DNA from: Balneolales bacterium ANBcel1
GTDB lineage: Bacteria; Bacteroidota; Rhodothermia; Balneolales; Natronogracilivirgulaceae
Direction of reading: 5' to 3'
Assembly: GCA_029688905.1 (NCBI GenBank)
Contig: JARULB010000006.1
Span: 186,001-250,000 of the forward strand
Length of the DNA: 64,000 nt
The notes below the pieces were generated by a model. It ran no database searches, was not told the origin of the DNA, and saw only the letters and a list, made by a program, of their open reading frames with translations. The position numbers were made by a program, and so were the translations under genes. How positions within the stretch are numbered: the stretch's first letter is position 1; the number at the start of each line of letters is the position of its first letter. Shown here one piece after another: positions 47,781 through 54,899 of this stretch.

Positions 47781-48766
47781 AAGAAAGCGACAAAAATAAA
47801 TCACAGAAAAAAATAAAAACAGTGGGAACCGGACGTATTCGCCTCACAGACGATCCGTATTACAACAAAATCGCTCACCTGAACAATGAGCTGGCCAACA
47901 TTCAGCGCAGCCTTGCCAAGAGCCGATTCGAGCTGGAAGAGAAAAACAAAAAGCTCGAAGAACAGCATGAAGAATTGTCCCACCTCAACCATCTGAAGAA
48001 TGAAATGTTGGGCATGGCGGCACATGACCTGAGAAATCCGCTGTCCACCATCATGGCACTCAGTGAGCTGCTTCTCGAGGACGATGCCGATGAGTTGAAT
48101 GAGTCGCAGAAAGAGTTCATCGGGGAAATACGCACCTCCAGTGCATTCATGCTCAAGCTGGTCAACGATATGCTTGACCTTTCGCAAATAGAATCGGGCT
48201 CCATCAACATGGAGCTGCAAACCGTTGATCTTGAGAAGATGCTGAAGCGTTCCGTGAAACTGCACAACATGATGTCCGCACGAAAAAAAATCAGAATCGG
48301 CTTCACCAACACCATTTCACCGGAAATTGACGGGAACACCAATGGAACTGCCTTGTTGATTCAGGCAGATCCCGGAAAGCTGGAGCAGGCAATCAACAAT
48401 CTCCTGGGGAATGCCATCAAGTTTTCACCGGAAGATACTGCCATTGAAGTACAAACCGAGCAATGTGCGACACCGGGCAGCCATGCCGACGGTCGAAATT
48501 ATGATGCCGGTGACATTCTGATCCATATACGGGACAAGGGACCGGGGATATCACCCGACAACCAAAAAAAGCTGTTCAAACCTTTTACCCGGATAGCAAC
48601 CGAATCCGGTCACTCTGGCAAAGGTACCGGGCTGGGCCTGGCTATCACCCGCCGTATCATAGATGCACACGGATGGAGTATTCATCTGGATAGTGAGGTC
48701 GGCCGGGGTTCGGTGTTCACGATCCGGATACCGGTTCAAAAGCGGGTGCAATCACATTCGCGATGA
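47777..48766 (+). CDS. Soluble sensor histidine kinase
   Basis: A 329-residue kinase with no membrane segment. Residues about 31-77 are a heptad-like coiled coil (NNELANIQRSLAKSRFELEEK and onward). The HisKA domain carries H83 in MAAHDLRNPLS. The HATPase has the N box (AINNLLGNAIKFS, about 205-217), G1 (DKGPGISPD), F (KLFKPF) and G2 (GKGTGLGLAITRRI). No sensory domain of its own is visible, so the signal probably arrives from the co-encoded B12 protein. No response regulator gene is present in the window, so the kinase is an orphan here. The ATG overlaps the B12 gene stop and its stop overlaps the CPBP start. Confidence 0.92.
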   Translation: MKESDKNKSQKKIKTVGTGRIRLTDDPYYNKIAHLNNELANIQRSLAKSRFELEEKNKKLEEQHEELSHLNHLKNEMLGMAAHDLRNPLSTIMALSELLLEDDADELNESQKEFIGEIRTSSAFMLKLVNDMLDLSQIESGSINMELQTVDLEKMLKRSVKLHNMMSARKKIRIGFTNTISPEIDGNTNGTALLIQADPGKLEQAINNLLGNAIKFSPEDTAIEVQTEQCATPGSHADGRNYDAGDILIHIRDKGPGISPDNQKKLFKPFTRIATESGHSGKGTGLGLAITRRIIDAHGWSIHLDSEVGRGSVFTIRIPVQKRVQSHSR

Positions 48767-49407
48767 TGATGCGTCAGGAGCATGACACTCCCGGAGATCT
48801 GGTCAAGACCTCGTCCGGCGGCCTGGCGCTGATGTCGCTTGCCTCGCTTGTGGTCTATGCCGGCCTTGCCTGGGTACTCGTCCGTTTTTTTCATGATGCA
48901 CCGCCCGCCGCTATGTTTCAGCATGGATTTCCATGGCCGGTTCAGCTTGTCGTTGGCGCGACACTCGGAGTTCTTGCGGCATTGGTTATCTCCCGGATCA
49001 TGTTCCGGACAGCGTTTTCTTCCATTCTGAAGGATTACGCCATCGTGCAAATGCTTTCCGAAATGCGCCTTTCGCGTTTTGACCGACTTCAGATATCTCT
49101 GTTTGCGGGTGCGGGAGAAGAGTTGCTGTTTCGCGGCGCCATCCAGCCGTTGCTCGGCATCTGGGTCACCTCGTTCCTTTTTGTTGCCCTGCACGGATAC
49201 TTCCGGTTCCACTCCATCCGGCATGTGCTTTTCGGTGTGATTTTCTTTGCCCTGAGTGTGGGGCTTGGCTGGCTGTTTCAGTGGGCCGGACTCCTTGCGG
49301 CCATGGCTGCCCACGCCGCTTACGATTATGTGATGCTTGTTTCCGGTGAGCGGTATTCTTTTGGCCGGGACCGTGAGGATGTCTCCCCGGCAGAGCCCGT
49401 ATCCTGA
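48763..49407 (+). CDS. CPBP-family intramembrane protease
   Basis: A 214-residue polytopic membrane protein of the CPBP (CAAX/Rce1-related) family. The metal-binding motif is AGAGEELLFRGAIQPLL around residue 116. The second motif region is FVALHGYFRFHSIRHVLFGV and the third is AAMAAHAAYDY, giving the Glu/His set of an active Rce1-like protease. The start is the first of three ATGs (MMM) and overlaps the kinase stop. Members of this family act in peptide maturation, membrane-protein turnover or immunity to bacteriocins. Tight coupling to a sensor-kinase pair suggests that protease activity is an output or a partner of the signalling unit. It converges on the ABC permease gene. Confidence 0.88.
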   Translation: MMMRQEHDTPGDLVKTSSGGLALMSLASLVVYAGLAWVLVRFFHDAPPAAMFQHGFPWPVQLVVGATLGVLAALVISRIMFRTAFSSILKDYAIVQMLSEMRLSRFDRLQISLFAGAGEELLFRGAIQPLLGIWVTSFLFVALHGYFRFHSIRHVLFGVIFFALSVGLGWLFQWAGLLAAMAAHAAYDYVMLVSGERYSFGRDREDVSPAEPVS

Positions 49408-49478
49408 AAATCTTTTTGCGGCAAAGTGAAACCGCGGGTCGAAGCCTGTACCAGCAAAAGACCGTGTTCCGGGTTCGG

Positions 49479-52070
49479 TTACTGCTCCAGGTTTGAGCGC
49501 AACGTCTCAAGCGGACTGTTTCCCAGCATTCCCCGCATATTCAGGAAACCCACAAAAAGGGTCAGGGCAATGACAACTGCAGAGGCAACGACCAGAGCAA
49601 GCAGATCAGGGACAAAAGCCAGATCGAAATAAAACCAGGCCAGCAGCCATCCGGCCGCAAACGCGAGAAGGAGTCCGGCCAGGCAGGCCAGCGCGCCCAG
49701 CCAGAAATACTCAACAAACTGTATCCCCCGGATCTGGTACCGCGAGGCGCCGAGCGTGCGCAGGAGCACCGATTCGCGTATCCGCTGGAACCGGCTGATG
49801 GCAATGGCGCTGGCCAGGACAATGAGTCCGGTGAGAATGGTGAACAGCGCCATGAACTGCACGGCCATCGCGATTTTACCGAGGAACGTCTGCACACTCT
49901 CAAGCACCAGTCCGATGTCGATCGCCGAAACATTTGGATGGGACCTGACCACCTCCTGCTGCATTCGATGGGTGGCGGCCTCGTCCGGTGCACGGAGCGT
50001 CATGGCATGGAACTGTGGTGCCGGTTCCAGCACACCGGCGGGAAACAGCAGGAAAAAATTGGGCTGGGGCCGCTGGAAATCGACATCCCGGATGGAAGCG
50101 ATGTACGTATCCACCGGAACGCCCTGAACATCGAACCGGAGGGTGTCGCCCAGGCCGCTGCTCAGATCATCCGCCAGGCGGTAATCCATCGAGACCGGCA
50201 CGATTTCACCAGACCCGATGCCCGCGGATCGACCGATCCACTCACCTTCCAGCAAGGTTTCCGCTTCATTCAGGGATTCCCGGTAGGTGACGCGGTATTC
50301 GCGAGTCAGGGCCCAGCTGCTCTGTTGCCGTGTGGTATCCTCCCGGATCTCTCTCACCGGCCGGCCGTTCAGGTGTGTCAGCCGCATGGAAACGATCGGT
50401 ACGTTTTCGATGACATCCACCCCGTTTTGTTCCGCGATCGAAACGATATCCTCAATCTGATCCTGCTGGATGTCATAAAAGACCAGGTTGGGCTGACCAT
50501 CGCCGCCGGTTTGCAGCTCGATGCGCTGAAGGATCATCTCCTGAGAAAGGTACATCGAGCCGATGAGCAGCATTCCCATGCCTAGTGTTGTAACCAGAAC
50601 GGACGTTTGATTGTTGGGCCGGAACATATTGGCGATTCCCTGGCGCCAGATATAGGAAAAAGAGCGCAGGCGTAGCATTCTGGCCAGGTGCACAAACAGG
50701 GTCGAAGTACCGAGGAGCAGTGCCATGGCTACAACTAGTCCGATCACAAAAACCGCAGCGGCGACAAAACTTTCCAGTAAAAGTCCCAGAATGGTGGTAA
50801 GAGTCACAATTATACCGGCCGAAACCGCTGCTTTGGTCCGTTTCCCAACATGGGCCAGCGGCGAGAAATCGGTTGCGCGGATGGTTAACAGCGGCGGGAT
50901 GTTGTTGATGCTCAACAGCGGCAGCAGCGACAGGACGAAACTGACCGCCACCCCCGTAACAAACCCGAGTGCCACAGCGGACAGCGACACCTGCTGCATC
51001 AATTCAAACGGAAGGAAATCTGTGAACAGCATCGGCAGAAAACGCTGTGCCACCATGCCGAGCCCCACACCGATCAGGCTGCCTGCCAATCCGATACCCG
51101 CCACTTGTATCCCGAATATCTGGAGGGTTTGTCGTGATGAGGCGCCGAGGCACCGCAACGTGGCAACCGTCGCGCTTTTCCGCTTGATGTACACGTAAAT
51201 AGCGCTCGCCACCCCCAGGGCTCCCAGCATCAGGGCGATAAAACCCACCATCCCCAGAAAACGGACCAGGTTGTCGATCACCATTGCAAAATCATTTTTC
51301 CGGGATGCGACGGTTGTGACAGTAAGCATGCTTTCAGGTTCCCGTTCGCGAAATGCCGAAGCCAGGTGCTCCAGTTCCGCTTCCGATTGCAAATCCTCAC
51401 GCCCGTCATCAAAAGCAAACCAGGTGGTGTACTGAACCCGGCTGCCCCGGTCCAGAAGTTCGGTACCGGCAACCACGCTTCGGGGCACCACCACTCTCGG
51501 ACCGATCAGAGAAAAGACGGCCGATTCGCCCGGAAACTCCAGCAATACGCCGGATATAGGCATCCATTCGTTACCTACACGAATGGAATCCCCCACCTGA
51601 AGGCCGAACTGATTCATCGCCGGGCGATCCACCAGTGCCGAGCGCTCCGCCTGATACCGGGCCGCGGCATCGGGAGGCTCGGTTTTCATCTCACCGTAAA
51701 ATGGAAACTGACCCTCAATGGCCCGTATCTGTGATAAGCGAGTGGATTCCGCGCCACGAGATTCCCCGGGTCGATAAAGCACCATAGAGGAAAACGAAAG
51801 CGCATGAGCCTGGCTTCCTCCCACCGAGTCCACCATCTCCTGAAGCCGATCACCGAAGGGTTCGGTGCGGCTGATTTCCATATCCGCTCCCAGCAGCTCC
51901 TTGGCCTGATCGTTCACCGTCAGCATCACGTCGCTTCGAAACGACAATATGGCCACCAGCGCCGCAACCCCGGCCACGATTCCGCCACAATAGAGCAGCA
52001 GGCTTCGATACTGTGCCCGGGCGTCACGCCAGGCGGTCTTCATGCTGAACAGATCGGGCAGCAGATTCAT
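49479..52070 (-). CDS. ABC transporter permease, YbbP-like (two FtsX domains)
   Basis: An 863-residue permease with an N-terminal helix, a large extracytoplasmic domain and then three helices (about 260-400). A second helix group (about 420-490) is followed by a second large periplasmic domain and a final three-helix FtsX unit (about 740-860). This duplicated FtsX organisation and length match YbbP, the permease partner of YbbA. Together with the adjacent ATPase and the divergent TesA gene it reproduces the tesA-ybbA-ybbP neighbourhood known from proteobacteria. Substrate is not firmly known; lipid or lipoprotein handling is often assumed. Confidence 0.88.
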   Translation of the reverse strand: MNLLPDLFSMKTAWRDARAQYRSLLLYCGGIVAGVAALVAILSFRSDVMLTVNDQAKELLGADMEISRTEPFGDRLQEMVDSVGGSQAHALSFSSMVLYRPGESRGAESTRLSQIRAIEGQFPFYGEMKTEPPDAAARYQAERSALVDRPAMNQFGLQVGDSIRVGNEWMPISGVLLEFPGESAVFSLIGPRVVVPRSVVAGTELLDRGSRVQYTTWFAFDDGREDLQSEAELEHLASAFREREPESMLTVTTVASRKNDFAMVIDNLVRFLGMVGFIALMLGALGVASAIYVYIKRKSATVATLRCLGASSRQTLQIFGIQVAGIGLAGSLIGVGLGMVAQRFLPMLFTDFLPFELMQQVSLSAVALGFVTGVAVSFVLSLLPLLSINNIPPLLTIRATDFSPLAHVGKRTKAAVSAGIIVTLTTILGLLLESFVAAAVFVIGLVVAMALLLGTSTLFVHLARMLRLRSFSYIWRQGIANMFRPNNQTSVLVTTLGMGMLLIGSMYLSQEMILQRIELQTGGDGQPNLVFYDIQQDQIEDIVSIAEQNGVDVIENVPIVSMRLTHLNGRPVREIREDTTRQQSSWALTREYRVTYRESLNEAETLLEGEWIGRSAGIGSGEIVPVSMDYRLADDLSSGLGDTLRFDVQGVPVDTYIASIRDVDFQRPQPNFFLLFPAGVLEPAPQFHAMTLRAPDEAATHRMQQEVVRSHPNVSAIDIGLVLESVQTFLGKIAMAVQFMALFTILTGLIVLASAIAISRFQRIRESVLLRTLGASRYQIRGIQFVEYFWLGALACLAGLLLAFAAGWLLAWFYFDLAFVPDLLALVVASAVVIALTLFVGFLNMRGMLGNSPLETLRSNLEQ

Positions 52071-52840
52071 CGCAACTCCTCCTGCTGACGGACTATCGCA
52101 TCAGAATTCTGAAGCACAGAGGGCGCTTCCTCGGAGTGACCTTCGGTATGGGTATCCGATGCCACTTTGCCTCCCTTCAGGCGGATGATGCGGCCACACT
52201 TCCCGGCCAGCTCCGGATCGTGGGTGACAATCACAAGGGTGGTTCCCTCCTTTCGGTTCAGATCGAAAAGAATCTCTTCTATCTGCGCACCGGTCTCCGA
52301 ATCCAGGTTACCGGTAGGTTCATCAGCAAACAGAATATCGGGTTTGTGGATAAATGCCCGTGCGATTCCAACCCGTTGCTGCTCCCCGCCCGACAGCTGC
52401 GACGGGTAATGATGCATGCGTCCGGCCAGGCCTACCTCATCCAGCAACCGTTCGGCCTCCCGGGCCACCTGCGCATACGAGGCGCCACGCAGTTCTACCG
52501 GCACCATCACATTTTCGAGGGCCGTAAGTGTGGGAATAAGTTGAAACGACTGGAAAATAAAGCCAATGTGACGGTTGCGGATGACGGCCAGCCGGTCTTC
52601 GTCCATCTGGTGAAGCGCATGCTCGCCGAGCAGGATTTCTCCGGAAGTGGGACGATCGAGTCCGGCACAAAGGCCTAACAAGGTGGTCTTGCCGCTGCCG
52701 GAGGGACCGATAACCGCGCAGGTTACACCCTGGCCGATTTCAAAAGATACACGGTCAAGAACCGTCAGGGGTTGATCTCCGCTGTTATAGGTTTTGGTCA
52801 GTTCATGGACTCGAAGCATGGAAGTGGTGTTAGATAGCAT
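52067..52840 (-). CDS. ABC transporter ATP-binding protein, YbbA/LolD-like
   Basis: A 257-residue ATPase. Walker A is GPSGSGKTTLL, the Q loop lies in FIFQSFQLIPTLTALENVM, the signature is LSGGEQQRVGIARA, Walker B is ILFADEPTGNLD and the switch His is in VIVTHDPEL. The PTGNLDSETG block and the subclass motifs are those of the LolD/MacB/YbbA group. A second methionine at residue 8 (MLRVHELTK) is an equally good start. It overlaps the permease start by four bases and so forms a two-gene unit. Confidence 0.92.
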   Translation of the reverse strand: MLSNTTSMLRVHELTKTYNSGDQPLTVLDRVSFEIGQGVTCAVIGPSGSGKTTLLGLCAGLDRPTSGEILLGEHALHQMDEDRLAVIRNRHIGFIFQSFQLIPTLTALENVMVPVELRGASYAQVAREAERLLDEVGLAGRMHHYPSQLSGGEQQRVGIARAFIHKPDILFADEPTGNLDSETGAQIEEILFDLNRKEGTTLVIVTHDPELAGKCGRIIRLKGGKVASDTHTEGHSEEAPSVLQNSDAIVRQQEELR

Positions 52841-53122
52841 TGTGATTCCGGGAGATTAACGGGCCGGGCGGTAATGCCCTGGTAGTGATTCGCTGTGAAT
52901 TGGTGATGCCCGGGACGACACCCGACATCGCAGATAGATTCGACATTCTAAACTTAATCTGTTATAAAATCGTTGACGTTTCTTACATTAATTACGTGTA
53001 TGGCTCTGAGTCGCCTTCCATTCCGGGCTGCAGGCGAATTAAAACCACACGGCAACAAAACCCCGTATAACGGCCCGAGCCCAACCAACGGCTGAACGTT
53101 CAAGACGACACGAAACACAACG

Positions 53123-53788
53123 ATGCACCTCCGTATACTCATATTCTTCCTGTTTGGTTTCCCCTTACTTGCATTTTCTCACACCCCGGCTGCCGGTGCG
53201 AGCGTCGACAGGCCCGCAGACTCGACCATTACCGTACTCTTTTTCGGAGACAGCATCACGGCGGGTTACGGACTGGACGTGGATCAGGCGTTTCCCGCGA
53301 TACTCGAGAAGATGGCCCGGGATGAAGGATTCGCCCTGGAAGCTGTGAACGCCGGTGTGAGTGGTGAAACCTCCGCCGGCGGACTTCGCAGAGTGGGCTG
53401 GATCCTGCAGCGGCCATTTGACCTGTTCGTTCTTGAACTCGGGGGAAATGACGCCCTTAGGGGAATCGATCCGGATCATACCCGCGACAATCTGGCACAG
53501 ATCATCGACAAGGTACTGGAGGAGCGGCCGGAGAGCAAAATTTTACTTGCCGGTATGGAGGCCCCTCCCAATATGGGCAACGACTACCGGCAGGCTTTTC
53601 GCCAGCTGTATGTTGATCTGGCCGAATCCCGGCCGGTCAGCTTTATGCCGTTCATCCTGGAGGATGTCGCCGGTGAACCGGAACTGAACCTTCCCGACGG
53701 CATCCACCCCACCCCCGAAGGACACCGGATCATCGCCGGAAACCTGTGGGAGGTTTTGAAACCCGTACTTGAGGAGCTCATGCCATGA
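53123..53788 (+). CDS. tesA: SGNH-hydrolase esterase / lysophospholipase (TesA-like)
   Basis: A 221-residue exported GDSL/SGNH hydrolase. A signal peptide precedes the catalytic domain. Block I is FFGDSITAGYG with nucleophile S44, block II has GVSGET (Gly), block III is ELGGNDAL with N109, and block V is LPDGIHPTPEGH with D192 and H195. The set matches TesA, the periplasmic thioesterase/lysophospholipase L1. It is divergent from the ybbA-like ATPase across 282 bases, the conserved arrangement that suggests a link between the ABC system and lipid turnover. The stop overlaps the next gene by four bases. Confidence 0.93.
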   Translation: MHLRILIFFLFGFPLLAFSHTPAAGASVDRPADSTITVLFFGDSITAGYGLDVDQAFPAILEKMARDEGFALEAVNAGVSGETSAGGLRRVGWILQRPFDLFVLELGGNDALRGIDPDHTRDNLAQIIDKVLEERPESKILLAGMEAPPNMGNDYRQAFRQLYVDLAESRPVSFMPFILEDVAGEPELNLPDGIHPTPEGHRIIAGNLWEVLKPVLEELMP

Positions 53789-54498
53789 CAAAACGCTTTG
53801 AGCCGGAATTTCGATACATCGGTTGGAGTTCGGGTGTCTCAATCGGGCGCAAAATTTTCCTGACCCTGGAATTCCTCCTGCTGTTTCTTGCCGTGCCGGC
53901 ACTGATTTTCTACGACGTTATGCCGTTTTCCAAAATCGGTGTTTTGCTGGCGTTCACGGTTTTTTGTGCGTTTATCCTTTGGCGAGACGGCCGGTTCAAC
54001 CGCAAGAAACTCTGGAACACCAAAGGGGTTCGTAAAGCAAGCCGCAATATCTTCATCCGATTCATCCCGGCGGCGGTCTTTCTGACTGTCATCATTCTCA
54101 TGCTCGAACCGGATCAGCTGTTCAATATGGTTCGCAATGACTTCAACAACTGGCTGTTCGTGGTCATCGCCTACCCGCTGTTTTCCGTCTATCCGCAGGA
54201 GGTCATCTACCGCGGTTTTGTATTTCACCGCTACGAACCCCTCTTTCCGAAACAGCGGTTCATGATCCATGTCAACGCTCTGAGCTTCGGTTACCTGCAT
54301 ATCATCTTCGGAAACTACCCGGCCATTTTTCTGACCTACGGGGCCGGCTACCTGTTCGCCCGCACCTACGCCGAAACCAAATCCCTGCTGGCTGTATCGC
54401 TGGAGCATGCCCTTTACGGCGTGCTGATTTTCACCATCGGTTTCAACGATTACTTCCTGAATTCGGTGGTTCTGGATCTGAACCTGTTTTTCAAATAG
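53785..54498 (+). CDS. CPBP-family membrane protein with QExxxR motif
   Basis: A 237-residue polytopic membrane protein. The CPBP motif appears as SVYPQEVIYRGFVFHRYEPLF, so the first Glu of EExxxR is Gln while the second Glu and the Arg are kept. The second motif is NALSFGYLHIIFGN and the third EHALYGVLIFTIG, keeping the two histidines. Proteins of this type are common in Bacteroidota with P-Q-E in this position. It starts within the tesA stop codon (ATGA) and is probably co-translated with it. Function is unknown. It differs clearly from the CPBP gene at 48763-49407. Confidence 0.85.
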   Translation: MTKRFEPEFRYIGWSSGVSIGRKIFLTLEFLLLFLAVPALIFYDVMPFSKIGVLLAFTVFCAFILWRDGRFNRKKLWNTKGVRKASRNIFIRFIPAAVFLTVIILMLEPDQLFNMVRNDFNNWLFVVIAYPLFSVYPQEVIYRGFVFHRYEPLFPKQRFMIHVNALSFGYLHIIFGNYPAIFLTYGAGYLFARTYAETKSLLAVSLEHALYGVLIFTIGFNDYFLNSVVLDLNLFFK

Positions 54499-54538
54499 CC
54501 GAGCCCTTTGCATAATTGCTTTTCAACCCGGTAACGTT

Positions 54539-54793
54539 ATGGCCAAACTGAAACTTGACCTCCACGACATCTTCAACAAAGGCGAGCGGATCGATTCCGA
54601 ACTGGAACGGATCATCGACGAGGCCGTCGAAAAAAAGATCAAAACGGTCGAGATCATCCCCGGCAAGGGAAGCGGCCAGTTGAAAAAACGGGTTCTGAAA
54701 TTTCTGGAACGCCCCGATATCAAGTCGCGCTACCACCGCATCGACAAGGACAGCAAGAACCACGGCCGGCTTTTTGTCTATTTCAAGAAGTGA
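54539..54793 (+). CDS. Small Smr-domain protein
   Basis: An 84-residue stand-alone Smr domain. Visible family motifs are LDLHDIF near the N-terminus and the IIPGKGSGQLKKRVLKFL block, where GxGSG-L carries the nucleic-acid-binding loop. A final strand GRLFVYFKK closes the domain. Smr domains act as nicking endonucleases or RNA-cleaving modules at stalled ribosomes. The gene follows a CPBP gene by 40 bases, and no direct functional link is evident. Confidence 0.88.
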   Translation: MAKLKLDLHDIFNKGERIDSELERIIDEAVEKKIKTVEIIPGKGSGQLKKRVLKFLERPDIKSRYHRIDKDSKNHGRLFVYFKK

Positions 54794-54899
54794 ACGCCGC
54801 CTCGAGCAACAGGCAAAATCTCTTGTTTTTCGGTGGACTGTAAAGTAGGTTGCCTTGAGAGTCGCCTAATTGCCCCCTCCCACTCAGCGTATCACCGCC

